The notes under the pieces were generated by a model. It was not told where the DNA came from. It ran no database searches and saw only the letters and a list, made by a program, of their open reading frames with translations. A DNA stretch of 64,000 nucleotides from Pseudoxanthomonas beigongshangi. Lineage in GTDB: Bacteria; Pseudomonadota; Gammaproteobacteria; Xanthomonadales; Xanthomonadaceae. The DNA lies in assembly GCF_016820515.1 (NCBI RefSeq), contig NZ_JADHDV010000020.1, positions 1-64,000 on the forward strand, given 5' to 3'. Shown here one piece after another: positions 52,329-61,567 of this stretch. Made by a program: the position numbers and the translations under genes. Each line of letters starts with the position of its first letter. The first letter of the stretch is position 1.

Positions 52329-53411
52329 ATGGACCGCCAGCGACGCCGCTGCCTGCATGGTCTGGTCGCGGGCGCGGCGCTTGCGGCCTTGCCCGCCGCC
52401 GGCACCCTGGCGTCGGCGCGTGGAAGCGTACGCCTGGACGTGCGTGAATTCGGCGCGCGCGGCGATGGACAGGGCGACGATACCCGTGCGTTCCAGGCCG
52501 CCATCGACGCGCTGCCGGAAGCCGGTGGCACCGTGGTCGTTCCCGCCGGCAACTACCCGATCGACCCGTTGCGGAGCCTGCGCCTGCGCAGCCGCATGCA
52601 CTTCTCGATGGCGGCCGACACCCGCCTGGTCGCGATGAGCAATGCCGCGCAGCGCGCCTACGTACTGCTGCTGCAACAACTCGACGACGTGGAGGTGTCG
52701 GGCGGACGCATCATCGGCGATCGCGAGCGCCATCTGGGCACCACCGGTGAATGGGGACACGGGATCATGGTGCGCGGGTCCAGCCGGATCCGCCTGCATG
52801 ACCTGTACATCACCCGGTGCTGGGGCGATGGCATTTCGGTGGGCGGCCTGTCCGGTGTTCGCGGCCAGCCGCCGCTGCCCAGCCGCGACGTGCTGATCCA
52901 GGACGTGGTCTGCCAGGGCAACCGCCGGCAGGGACTTACCATCGGCCGCTCCCGCCATGTACGGGTGTTGCGTTCTTCTTTCCTCGACACCGGCGGGGTG
53001 CTGCCGGGCTGCGGCATCGACATCGAACCCGACCCGGGAGGCGACGCACGCGACGTGCTGATCGAGGACTGCCTGGTGCAGGGCAACCAGGGCGCGGGCA
53101 TCCAGCTGTACGAGCGTGTCCACGACGTCACCGTCCGCCGCTGCCGGATCCTGTCCAACCGTGGCGACGGCCTGCACCTGCGCGCCGCCACGGGCGGCCT
53201 GATCGAGGGCAACGAAATCCGGGGCAACGGCCTGCGCGGCATCACCGTCCGCGCGCGCAGCAGCGGCTTCCGCCTGCGCGACAACCAACTGCGTGGCAAC
53301 GCCGCCCAGGTGGCGAAACGCTCCGGCAAGGAAGCCGGCTGGATGAACCTCGACGTCGCCCGCGGCGCCTCGTCCATCCAGATAGACCCCAGCAGCCGCC
53401 CAGGCCGCTGA
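52329..53411 (+). CDS. Tat-exported right-handed beta-helix protein 1
   Basis: A 360-residue protein of the pectate-lyase-like/glycoside-hydrolase-28 superfold. The N-terminus has RQRRRCLHGLVAGAALAA, a Tat-like twin-arginine signal. FGARGDGQGDDTRAFQAAID and the following [14 protein letters not shown] are family hallmarks, followed by about ten beta-helix coils ([41 protein letters not shown]). It probably cleaves or modifies the EPS in the periplasm or outside. It is about 55-60% identical by eye to the next gene, a paralogue. Confidence 0.8.
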   Translation: MDRQRRRCLHGLVAGAALAALPAAGTLASARGSVRLDVREFGARGDGQGDDTRAFQAAIDALPEAGGTVVVPAGNYPIDPLRSLRLRSRMHFSMAADTRLVAMSNAAQRAYVLLLQQLDDVEVSGGRIIGDRERHLGTTGEWGHGIMVRGSSRIRLHDLYITRCWGDGISVGGLSGVRGQPPLPSRDVLIQDVVCQGNRRQGLTIGRSRHVRVLRSSFLDTGGVLPGCGIDIEPDPGGDARDVLIEDCLVQGNQGAGIQLYERVHDVTVRRCRILSNRGDGLHLRAATGGLIEGNEIRGNGLRGITVRARSSGFRLRDNQLRGNAAQVAKRSGKEAGWMNLDVARGASSIQIDPSSRPGR

Positions 53412-53426
53412 GTCCCAGCCCTTATC

Positions 53427-53494
53427 CTGTGGGAGCGACGTAAGTCGCGATGTGGATGCCACCACGCTTCGCGACTTACGTTGCTCCCACAAGG
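53427..53494. repeat. REP doublet between the two beta-helix genes
   Basis: Inverted copies of the repeat also seen at 5718: CCTGTGGGAGCGACGTAAGT at 53427 and its partner TCGCGACTTACGTTGCTCCC from 53469. The rest of the gap (53495-53753) carries an AT-richer stretch with TATATT at 53673, a possible -10 for the second beta-helix gene, but no good -35. Confidence 0.8.
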
Positions 53495-53753
53495 TAGTGG
53501 TTTATTTCATTCGTCCTGCGAGCAATCGAAACCGCGCGACAAGCGGACTCGACCATGGATTCCGGTAGAGAAAACACCGCGTTTTGCCGCAGAAAATGAA
53601 TCCTTCCGCAAGCAGTAGTTGAGCCGTTTCACAGATACGAGATCTTCTCGCGCGCGGCGAGGAAAACTTCCCTATATTCCCCATCGGCCACGGTTCTCAT
53701 CCGGGCCAATTCCTTTGTTTTCCTTTTACCGGGCCATTTGGCCCGCAGGGGTC

Positions 53754-54950
53754 ATGGCTGTGAAAAACAATGCACTCGTGCACGACGTGCGCGAGGCAGG
53801 GACGCCTCGGCGCGAATTTTTGCGCAAATCCTTGTTGCTGGCACTGCCGGTAGCGCTCTACACGACGGGGATTCCCAAGGTTCTGGCCGCTGTCTACGCC
53901 CCTCCGGTCCGGGCCCGCGGCAGCACCACGCTCAATGTGAAGGACTGGGGCGCCCGCGGCGACGGCGCCACCGACGACACCACCGCGTTCCAGTACGCGA
54001 TCGACGCGCTTCCCTCGACCGGTGGCACCGTGGTGGTGCCGGCGGGCGACTACGTCATCGACCCGACCCGCAATGTCCGCCTGCGCAGCAACATGCACCT
54101 GCTGTTGCAGGATGGCGCCCGCCTGCGCGCCAAGCGCAACGACAAGGAACGCGCGTACGTGCTGATGGCCTACAAGGTCAGCAACGTGGAGATTTCCGGC
54201 GGCCAGATCATCGGCGACCGCGAAACCCATCTGGGTACGACCGGGGAATGGGGCCACGGCATCATGATCCGTGGTTCGTCCAAGGTCACCGTGCGCGACA
54301 TCCATGTCTCCAAGTGCTGGGGCGACGGCATCTCGATCGGCGGTGCGATGGTCACCAACGCACCGACCATCCCCTGCAGCGACGTGGTCATCGCCAACGT
54401 GGTCTGCACCGGCAACCGCCGCCAGGGCCTGACCATCGGCCACGCGCTGGGGGTCAAGGTGTACGACAGTGAATTCAGCGATTGCAACGGCATCGCGCCG
54501 GCCTGCGGCATCGACATCGAGCCGGATGTCGGCGACCTGCGCACCACCTCCACCGTGCACATCGAGAATTGCCATATCCACGGCAACGCCGGCAATGGCA
54601 TCCTGGTGTACAAGCGGGTGAAGGGCGTCACCATCAAGCGCTGCACCATCGAGTACAACGGCGGGCACGGCATCCTGACCATCGGTCCGGACAGCGGCTA
54701 CATCGCCCAGAACACCATCCGCCACAACTACCTGGTCGGCATGATGTTCGGCAGCGGGACGCGCAGCTACCAGTACAGCGGCAACATCTCGCGCAACAAC
54801 AACACCCGCCTGCACGGCGTCCAGAAGACCGTCTATCCGCTGACCTACATGACCGGATTCGTCGACGGCAACAAGGGCAACGGCGCGCACGTGGCGCGGG
54901 TCAGCGACGTCTACGACATCCGGGTGACCAGCAACGGCTACGCCAAGTAA
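53754..54950 (+). CDS. Tat-exported right-handed beta-helix protein 2
   Basis: A 398-residue paralogue of the previous gene with a clear Tat signal ([20 protein letters not shown]). It keeps [20 protein letters not shown], the following [45 protein letters not shown] and [11 protein letters not shown], so the same active-site coils. Like its neighbour it probably acts on the exopolysaccharide as lyase or hydrolase after Tat export. It ends before the terminator at 55001. Confidence 0.82.
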   Translation: MAVKNNALVHDVREAGTPRREFLRKSLLLALPVALYTTGIPKVLAAVYAPPVRARGSTTLNVKDWGARGDGATDDTTAFQYAIDALPSTGGTVVVPAGDYVIDPTRNVRLRSNMHLLLQDGARLRAKRNDKERAYVLMAYKVSNVEISGGQIIGDRETHLGTTGEWGHGIMIRGSSKVTVRDIHVSKCWGDGISIGGAMVTNAPTIPCSDVVIANVVCTGNRRQGLTIGHALGVKVYDSEFSDCNGIAPACGIDIEPDVGDLRTTSTVHIENCHIHGNAGNGILVYKRVKGVTIKRCTIEYNGGHGILTIGPDSGYIAQNTIRHNYLVGMMFGSGTRSYQYSGNISRNNNTRLHGVQKTVYPLTYMTGFVDGNKGNGAHVARVSDVYDIRVTSNGYAK

Positions 54951-55000
54951 TCGAACGGGCAAGTGAACTGGCGCTCAGCAGAATGACGAGCGCGTGCAGA

Positions 55001-55024
55001 GGCGGCCTCCGGGCCGCCTTTTTT
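55001..55024 (+). terminator. Intrinsic terminator after beta-helix gene 2
   Basis: GGCGGCC-tccg-GGCCGCC followed by TTTTTT ends the first half of the EPS locus, 50 bases after the gene. A separate transcript must start for the glycosyltransferase at 55130. Confidence 0.9.
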
Positions 55025-55129
55025 CTGCCCGTTTGTTGGGCAACGTGCCGATTTGGTGGTGAGCGCGTGAACGGTTTTGCGGGCTCGACTTTCTAGAATT
55101 GCGGCGACGCTTCCCCCCACGGCGCCTGC

Positions 55130-56290
55130 ATGAAGTTCATCCTGTTCGCGAATACAGACTGGTACCTCTACAACTTCCGACTCTCCACCGCTTTGCAACT
55201 GCGCTCCATGGGCATGGAGGTGGTGATGGTGTCGCCACCGGGCGAGTTTGGCCATCGCTTCGAGCAGCACGGCATCCGCTGGCGGCCATTGCCGATGCAG
55301 CGCTCCAGCCTCAACCCCTGGCGCGAGGCCGGCACCCTGGCCCGGCTGATCGGCGTGCTGCGCGAGGAACGGCCGGACCTGCTGCACAGCTTCACCCTCA
55401 AGTGCGCCGTTTATGGCGCGCTGGCGGCGCGCGCGGCCGGCGTGCCGGCGGTGGTGAACGCGGTCACCGGCCTGGGTTATGTCTTTTCCAGCGACCGGGC
55501 CAAGGCGCGCGTGCTGCGGCCGCTGGTGTCGCTGCTGATGCGCGGTGCGCTGGGGGGCGAGCATTCGCGGGTGATCCTGCAGAACCCGGACGACGCGCAG
55601 GCCTTCGCCGACGCGCGCCTGGCACCACCGCACAACATCCGCCTGATCCGAGGCTCCGGCGTGGATCTCAGCCGTTTCCTGCTGCGCGATGCCGACAGCG
55701 GCGGGCGGCGCCCGCTGCGGGTGCTGCTGGCCGCGCGCCTGCTGCGCGAGAAGGGCGTGTGCGAATACGCCGCCGCTGCGGAACGCCTCCGCGCGCAGGG
55801 CCGCGACGTCCGCTTCCTGCTCGCCGGCATGCCGGATCCGGGCAATCCGCATTCGGTACCCGCGGCCGAAGTGGAGGCCTGGCACGCGCGGGGCACGCTG
55901 GAGTGGCTGGGGCATGTCGAGGACATGCCGGCGCTGCTGCGTTCGGTCGATGTGATGGCACTGCCCAGCTATTACCGGGAAGGCGTGCCGAAGAGCCTGA
56001 TCGAGGCCGGCGCCTGCGGCATCGCGCTGGTGACCACCAACCTGCCGGGTTGCCGCGAGGTGGTGAGCCGCGACGGCGAGGACGGCCTGCACGTGCAGCC
56101 GCGCAGCGCGGACTCGCTGGCGCGGGTGATCGCGCGCCTGGACGACGACCGCGATCTGCTGCGACGGCTGGGCGAACGCGCCCGCTCGCGCGCGCTCAGC
56201 GATTTCGACGAGAAGGTGGTCATCCGCAAGACCTGCGAGGTCTACGGCGAACTGGTGCCGTTGCAGTTGCAGGGAGCGATGGCCGGATGA
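55130..56290 (+). CDS. Glycosyltransferase family 4
   Basis: A 386-residue GT-B enzyme of the EPS locus. It shows the N-terminal FILFANTDWYLYNFRLSTAL, LLHSFTLKCAVYGALAARAA, VVNAVTGLGYVFSS, VLLAARLLREKGVCEY and the EX7E-type motif in YYREGVPKSLIEAGACGIAL. It adds one sugar to the lipid-linked repeat on the cytosolic face. The start at 55130 is the only good ATG. Its stop overlaps the flippase start. Confidence 0.88.
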   Translation: MKFILFANTDWYLYNFRLSTALQLRSMGMEVVMVSPPGEFGHRFEQHGIRWRPLPMQRSSLNPWREAGTLARLIGVLREERPDLLHSFTLKCAVYGALAARAAGVPAVVNAVTGLGYVFSSDRAKARVLRPLVSLLMRGALGGEHSRVILQNPDDAQAFADARLAPPHNIRLIRGSGVDLSRFLLRDADSGGRRPLRVLLAARLLREKGVCEYAAAAERLRAQGRDVRFLLAGMPDPGNPHSVPAAEVEAWHARGTLEWLGHVEDMPALLRSVDVMALPSYYREGVPKSLIEAGACGIALVTTNLPGCREVVSRDGEDGLHVQPRSADSLARVIARLDDDRDLLRRLGERARSRALSDFDEKVVIRKTCEVYGELVPLQLQGAMAG

Positions 56291-57588
56291 TGAACCGGAT
56301 CCTGCCCATGCCGCTGCGTCCCGCCCTGAACGCGCTGTCCCTGTTGTGGCTCGCCACCGCCGCCGGCGCCGTGGCGGTATTCGCCGCGCAGACCCTGCTG
56401 GCACGCCGGTTCGGTCCGGCCGAATACGGCCTGTTCGCGTCCTCGCTCGCCACCATCACCCTGATCGCGCCGCTGGCCGGTTTCGGGCTGTCGCAGTTCC
56501 GGCTCAAGGTGTTCGGCACCGAGGGTTGGCAGGCCCAGCGCTGGCGACGCGCGTCAGAGCGCTTCATCGTCGCCAGCACCACGCTTGCGCTGATCGGCGT
56601 GGCCGCCTGGGCGGAGTGGGGGCCCCCGGTCGATGCCCGTACCCGGCAACTGCTGTGGCTGCTGCTGCCGGTGATCATCGGCCTGCTGGCGGTCGAGCAG
56701 ATCGGCAGCAAGCTGCGCCTGGAGGAACGTCACGGCGCACTGGCCGCGTGGCAACTGTGGATGCCGCTGGGCCGACTGCTGGTGGCGGCGTATGCGCTGG
56801 CCTGGTCCGGCATGCGCATCGAAATGGTCGCGCTGGGCTACAGCGCGGTCGCGGTGCTGGCGGTGTTCGCCGCCATGCCGCAGTGGCGGTCGATGGCGCG
56901 CGGCGACTGGGCGCTGCGCGGCCACGGCGCGCAGGATGTTTCCGCCTTGCAGGCGCGTCCGCCAGGCGTGCGCCAGCTGTGCGTGCAGGCGTGGCCGTAC
57001 GGCATGGCGGCGGTGCTGTATCCGGTGTTCTTCCAGATCGGCACGGTGCTGCTGAAGTACCTGGCCGGAGATGCGGCGGCCGGCCACTTCGGCATCGCAT
57101 TGGCGGTGATGACCGCGATCTACCTGTTCCCGACCACGGTCTACCAGAAGTTCCTGCTGTCCAAGCTGCACCGCTGGGCGGTGCATGACCGCCCCCGGTT
57201 CCGCCAGGTCTATCGCTGGGGCACCGTGGCCATGCTGGCCAGCGGCATCGTCGGCGGCATCGTGCTGGCGTTCGCCGCGCCGCTGGCGACGCAGGTCTTC
57301 GGTGCCGGCTATCGCACGGTGGTGCCGCTGCTGCAGGTGCTGGCGCTGTGCGTGCCGCTGCGCTTCCTGTCCACCGCGGTCGGTTCGGTGCTGCTCACCG
57401 AGGGTCACATGCGCTACCGGGTCTACGCGATGGCGCTGGCGGCGCTGGCGGCTGTCCTGTTGAACCTGGCGCTGATTCCCGCCTTCGCCGAGATGGGCGC
57501 GGCAATCGCCACCGTCATCGCCGAGGCGCTGCTGCTGGGCCTGATGTATCGCGGCGCCCGCCGGGTCGACGCACTGGAGCTGGACTGA
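56287..57588 (+). CDS. Wzx-type lipid-linked oligosaccharide flippase
   Basis: A 433-residue protein with about twelve membrane helices of the polysaccharide-transporter (MATE/MVF) class. LLARRFGPAEYGLFASSLAT, FGLSQFRLKVFG and the C-terminal LRFLSTAVGSVLLTEGHMRY are typical. It moves the completed repeat across the inner membrane for Wzy. It overlaps the glycosyltransferase stop by four bases and the pyruvyltransferase start by one (TGATG). Confidence 0.88.
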   Translation: MMNRILPMPLRPALNALSLLWLATAAGAVAVFAAQTLLARRFGPAEYGLFASSLATITLIAPLAGFGLSQFRLKVFGTEGWQAQRWRRASERFIVASTTLALIGVAAWAEWGPPVDARTRQLLWLLLPVIIGLLAVEQIGSKLRLEERHGALAAWQLWMPLGRLLVAAYALAWSGMRIEMVALGYSAVAVLAVFAAMPQWRSMARGDWALRGHGAQDVSALQARPPGVRQLCVQAWPYGMAAVLYPVFFQIGTVLLKYLAGDAAAGHFGIALAVMTAIYLFPTTVYQKFLLSKLHRWAVHDRPRFRQVYRWGTVAMLASGIVGGIVLAFAAPLATQVFGAGYRTVVPLLQVLALCVPLRFLSTAVGSVLLTEGHMRYRVYAMALAALAAVLLNLALIPAFAEMGAAIATVIAEALLLGLMYRGARRVDALELD

Positions 57589-58736
57589 TGGACAAGCCCC
57601 GTGTCGCTTTCACCGGTTACTACGGTATGCGCAATTTCGGTGACGACCTGTTCGGCGTGATCTGCACGCGCGCGGCCGAACGCTACTGGAACGCCTCGCC
57701 GCGCCTGGTCGGCCCGCCGCTGGCCGGCATGGCCGGCGTCAGCACCGTGCCGGCGTTCTATCCGCTCGACTGGTACGGGGCGGGTGGGGCGCTGGGCAAG
57801 GGCAGCCGGCTGCTCAGTTTCGCCAGCGCGACCGTCGGTTCGGATGTGCTGGTGATGGGCGGCGGTTCCGTCATCACCGCGCGCGAATCGTTCCGCAAAC
57901 CGATGATGCAGGCCGCACGCCGCCATCGCGGCCTGCGACTGTCCGCGATCGGGGTCTCGATCGGGCCCTTCGCGAACACCGAGCAGGAAGCCGCGGCGGC
58001 ATCCTTCCTGGATCGCTTCAGCTACCTGTCGGTGCGGGATCGCCGCTCGCACGAATGGATCCAGCGCATGGGCCTGTCCGCGCATGCGCACGCCGGCTGC
58101 GATCTGGCGGTGCTGTTGCCGCGCCTGGTGTCGATGCCGGTGCGTGCGCAGCCCGAACCCGGCGCGCCCCTGCGCGTGGGCGTGGCGCCGTGCCGCTACA
58201 CGGAAGGCGGCGCGCACGGCGCGCCGGCGATGCGCGCCTGGGAGGACGCGTTCGTCGAAACCCTCCTGGCCGAATCGCGCGTGCGCCGGCTGGTGGTGGA
58301 TGTGTTCAGCCTCAACGAGCACCCGCGCCACGGCGACAGCGAACTGGCCGACGCGATCGCGCGGCGCCTGCGCGAGGGGGGCGTCGCGGTCGAGGTGCTG
58401 CGCTATACCCAGCCGGATCCGCTGGCGATGGTGGCCGCCATCGGGCGTTGCGACGCGATGGTGAGCGCGCGCCTGCACGGCGCCATCGTCTCGTGGCTGT
58501 GCGGGGTGCCGTTCGCGATCGTCGACTACCACCGCAAGTGCCGCGATTTCGCCGATGACATCGGGCTGCCGCAGCGGCGGCGCATCACCACCGCGCAGGG
58601 GTATCCGTTCAGCGATGTGATCGCCACCTTGCTGCGCGAACGCCAACCGGAGTGCTCTTCACCCGCCCTGTACGCCGACCAGGCCGAGGACATATTCAAA
58701 TGCGCACCATGGGCGCTGGAGCACGCACACGCATGA
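57588..58736 (+). CDS. Polysaccharide pyruvyltransferase
   Basis: A 382-residue cytosolic enzyme of the CsaB/GumL family. FTGYYGMRNFGDDLFGVI at the start, MGGGSVIT, IGVSIGPFANT, YLSVRDRRSHEWI and SARLHGAIVSWLCGVPFAIV fit. It transfers pyruvate from phosphoenolpyruvate as a ketal to a sugar, giving an acidic polymer. Start and stop overlap neighbours (TGATG; ATGA). Confidence 0.88.
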   Translation: MDKPRVAFTGYYGMRNFGDDLFGVICTRAAERYWNASPRLVGPPLAGMAGVSTVPAFYPLDWYGAGGALGKGSRLLSFASATVGSDVLVMGGGSVITARESFRKPMMQAARRHRGLRLSAIGVSIGPFANTEQEAAAASFLDRFSYLSVRDRRSHEWIQRMGLSAHAHAGCDLAVLLPRLVSMPVRAQPEPGAPLRVGVAPCRYTEGGAHGAPAMRAWEDAFVETLLAESRVRRLVVDVFSLNEHPRHGDSELADAIARRLREGGVAVEVLRYTQPDPLAMVAAIGRCDAMVSARLHGAIVSWLCGVPFAIVDYHRKCRDFADDIGLPQRRRITTAQGYPFSDVIATLLRERQPECSSPALYADQAEDIFKCAPWALEHAHA

Positions 58737-59578
58737 AGCCGCATCTTCCGCCGGATCCCTCCACCACCGCGCCGGTCAGCGTGGTGATTCCGTGCTATCG
58801 CTGCGCCGGCACGATTGCCGCGTCGGTGGCCTCGGTGGCCGCGCAGACCCGGCGCCCGGTGGAAGTCATCCTGGTCGACGACGCCAGCGGGGACGGCACC
58901 CTGGACGCGCTGCACGCGCTGGCCGAACTACATCCGCCGGGCTGGGTGGTGGTGGTGGCCGCGCCCGCCAACGGCGGGCCGTCGCGCGCGCGCAACCTGG
59001 GCTGGGAACGCGCCAGCCAGCCGTACGTGGCCTTCCTCGACGCCGACGACACCTGGGCGCCGCAGAAGATCGCGCTGCAGATGGAGGTGCTGGAGGCGGA
59101 TCCGGATCTGGCCCTGGTCGCGCACCGGATGGCGGTCCGCGAACGCGGCGCCAAGACCTTGCCGGTGCGCCCGCCGGTGCGCGCGACCGCGATCGGCCGC
59201 CGCCGCTTCCTGCTCAACAATCCGTTCCCGACCGCCTCGGTGGTGCTGCGCCGGGATCTGCCGTTCCGCTTCAACGAACGTTTCCGCCGGGTGGAGGATT
59301 TCCTGCTGTGGGCGGAGATAGGCTTCTCCGGCTACCGCTGCGCCAAGCTCAACCAGGTGCTCGCGTACTGGCACAAGCCGACCTTCGGCGCCGGCGGCCT
59401 GAGCGCGGATCTGGACGCGATGCACCGCGCCGGCAAGGAAGTCCGGCGCGAGCTGCTGCGCAAGGGCCTGGTCACGCCCGCCGAACACTGGTTCGCGCGC
59501 AGCATCGGGCTGGTCCGGCGCACCCGCCGGCGCCTGCTGTTGGCCATGCGTTCGCGCCAGACCGGAATCGCCTCGTGA
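58733..59578 (+). CDS. Glycosyltransferase family 2
   Basis: A 281-residue GT-A enzyme. VSVVIPCYRCAGTIAASVAS and the following VILVDDASGDGT (nucleotide-binding Asp pair), ANGGPSRARNLGW, and AFLDADDTWAP with the DXD motif are diagnostic. It adds the second non-initiating sugar seen in this locus. The ATG at 58733 overlaps the upstream stop (ATGA); the upstream longer frame is a shadow of the pyruvyltransferase gene end. The polymerase starts inside its stop. Confidence 0.88.
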   Translation: MKPHLPPDPSTTAPVSVVIPCYRCAGTIAASVASVAAQTRRPVEVILVDDASGDGTLDALHALAELHPPGWVVVVAAPANGGPSRARNLGWERASQPYVAFLDADDTWAPQKIALQMEVLEADPDLALVAHRMAVRERGAKTLPVRPPVRATAIGRRRFLLNNPFPTASVVLRRDLPFRFNERFRRVEDFLLWAEIGFSGYRCAKLNQVLAYWHKPTFGAGGLSADLDAMHRAGKEVRRELLRKGLVTPAEHWFARSIGLVRRTRRRLLLAMRSRQTGIAS

Positions 59579-60633
59579 ACACCGTCCAGGCCCGCTACCT
59601 GCAGGCCAGCCGGCGCAGCCAGGGCGAGGCGATGGCGCGCTGGTGGCTGGGCATGATCCTGCTGGGCGGGGTGGCGCTGTTCGCGTGCTGGCTGGTCGGC
59701 ACCCGTCCGCTGGACATCGGCAGCGACACCGAGACCTATGCTGGCTTCTTCGAGAATCTGGTGCAGGGCATGCCGGAAACCCGGCTGGAACCGGGCTTCG
59801 TCTATCTGAGCTACGCCCTGTACAAGCTGGGACTGGGCGTCACCGGCTACCAGTTCGCCCTGTTCGGCCTGCTGCTGGTGATGGTCGCGCTGGCGGTGCG
59901 CCGCTATCGGTTCTACCTGGAAACGCCGGTGAGCTGGCAGACCCTGCTGTGCGCCTCGCTGATGCTGCTGTTCATCTCGCCGATGTTCACCAACGCCTCG
60001 ATCAACGCGATCCGCCAGGGCCTGGCGGCGCCGCTGGTGTTCGTGGCCTTGCTCGGGTTCCATCGGCGGCGATGGGGCACGTTCGCGCTGGCCGGCGCGC
60101 TCGCGGCCAGCCTGCACCTGTCGTCCGCCATGTACCTGGCCTGCGCGCCGGCGCTGTTGTTGAGCACGCGCTGGCTGCGCGTGGTCGCGGCGGGTGCGTT
60201 CCTGGCCTACGTTTCCGGACTCTCGATGCTGGCGGTGCGCGCCGGCGCGCCCGGCTTCTACGACGTGGTGATGGAGTACACCGCCAATCCGTTGTACCGA
60301 TCCGGCGTGCGCATCGACTTCGCGGTATTCACCATCTTCTGGTACCTGCTGCCGCATTTTCTGGCGCCGCTGGTCCAGGCGCAGTGGCGCCAGCGCATCC
60401 TCGACAGCACCTCGGTCTATCTGGTGATGTCGCTGCCGTTCTTCCTGATCGGCTGGGGCTTCTTCTCCAACCGTTACCTGCTGCCGGCCTGGCTGGCGGT
60501 GTCGATGATCCTGGCGGCGGTGCTCTGCCACGCGCGCATCGCGCCGCTGCGCAACCCGTTGCTGATCCGGGCCGGCCTGCTGGCCTCCTGCGGGGTGTTC
60601 TACATCTACGTCAGCCGCGGAATCGTCATATGA
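59575..60633 (+). CDS. EpsG/Wzy-type polysaccharide polymerase
   Basis: A 352-residue membrane protein with about ten helices and a large periplasmic loop. DIGSDTETYAGFFENL, the family YLSYALYKLGLGVTGYQFAL, NAIRQGLAAPLVFVAL and ALAASLHLSSAMYL are features of the EpsG/Wzy family. It joins repeat units on the outside of the inner membrane. The GTG start at 59575 overlaps the GT2 stop (GTGA), supporting it over internal ATGs. Confidence 0.82.
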   Translation: MNTVQARYLQASRRSQGEAMARWWLGMILLGGVALFACWLVGTRPLDIGSDTETYAGFFENLVQGMPETRLEPGFVYLSYALYKLGLGVTGYQFALFGLLLVMVALAVRRYRFYLETPVSWQTLLCASLMLLFISPMFTNASINAIRQGLAAPLVFVALLGFHRRRWGTFALAGALAASLHLSSAMYLACAPALLLSTRWLRVVAAGAFLAYVSGLSMLAVRAGAPGFYDVVMEYTANPLYRSGVRIDFAVFTIFWYLLPHFLAPLVQAQWRQRILDSTSVYLVMSLPFFLIGWGFFSNRYLLPAWLAVSMILAAVLCHARIAPLRNPLLIRAGLLASCGVFYIYVSRGIVI

Positions 60634-61397
60634 GTGGAGGCGCGGCGTCGATGCTCCGGGAGTTCGCGGTTTCACTGACCTATCCACCCACGCTCACCCT
60701 GTCGCTGCTGGTGCTGGCGGCGCTGCTGTGGTGGTGGCGCCGTCGCCGGATCGGCGCGGGCGTGGCGATCGCGGCGGTGATGTGGTCGGCGCTGTGGTCA
60801 TTTCCATTCGCTTCCGACACCCTGCGCGGGCTGCTGGAATTCCGCTATCCGGTGGTCGAGGATGCGGCCGATCTTCCGCGCGCGGACGCCATCGTGGTGC
60901 TCGGCGGCGGCAGCCACTATGCATGGCTGGAAAGGCCCGACGTACGTCCCGAGCAATTGCGCTACAGCCGCCTGGCCGCCGGCGCGCGCGCCTGGCAGGC
61001 CGGACGCGCCCCGATCGTGATTCTCAGCGGAGGCGGCGAGGGCGACACCACCGAGGCGCGGCGCATGGCCAAGGCGATCGAGCGCCTCGGCGTGCCGCGC
61101 TCGGCGCTGGTGCTGGAAGAACGCAGCCGCAACACGCGCGACAACGCGCGCTACAGCCTGCCACTGGCCGGCCGCGAACATCCGCGCCTGCTGCTGGTGA
61201 CCTCCACCCTGCACATGCCGCGCGCGGCCCTGCTGTTCGAGCAGGCGGGCGCGCGGGTCATGCCGGTACCCGTGCCCGAGGGCAGGGCGCCGCGCAGCTG
61301 GTGGCGCTATTGGCTGCCTTCGCAACGCGCCTTGTGGCGCAGCGGCCGCGCGTTCAAGGAAATCGTCGCGCTCACCGCCGCCCATCTGCATTTGTGA
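60630..61397 (+). CDS. YdcF/ElyC-like DUF218 protein
   Basis: A 255-residue inner-membrane protein: two helices near the N-terminus (about 17-33 and 40-58), then a DUF218 domain with ADAIVVLGGGSHYAWLERP, VILSGGGEGDTTEARRM, SRNTRDNARY and VTSTLHMPRA. ElyC/SanA/YdcF proteins influence envelope polysaccharide and undecaprenyl-phosphate use. It overlaps the polymerase stop by four bases (ATGA), so it is part of the EPS operon. Exact role unknown. Confidence 0.82.
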   Translation: MSGGAASMLREFAVSLTYPPTLTLSLLVLAALLWWWRRRRIGAGVAIAAVMWSALWSFPFASDTLRGLLEFRYPVVEDAADLPRADAIVVLGGGSHYAWLERPDVRPEQLRYSRLAAGARAWQAGRAPIVILSGGGEGDTTEARRMAKAIERLGVPRSALVLEERSRNTRDNARYSLPLAGREHPRLLLVTSTLHMPRAALLFEQAGARVMPVPVPEGRAPRSWWRYWLPSQRALWRSGRAFKEIVALTAAHLHL

Positions 61398-61567
61398 AGG
61401 CCGCGTCGGTGAACAGGGATGTGCGTGACCGTCCGGCGCTTCGCGCACGCGCGTTCATCCGCCATTGTCTTGCCGACGCCGTTCTTTTCACGCCGCGCTT
61501 GACACCATGCCCGAGCGGGCACGGCCATGCCGCGCCGCGCATCGTTTCCGCTGACAGAGGTGTGCGA

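Noticed and set aside
61499-61530. TTGACA as a sigma-70 -35 element before the wza-type gene
   Set aside because: No TATAAT-like sequence occurs 16-18 bases downstream.
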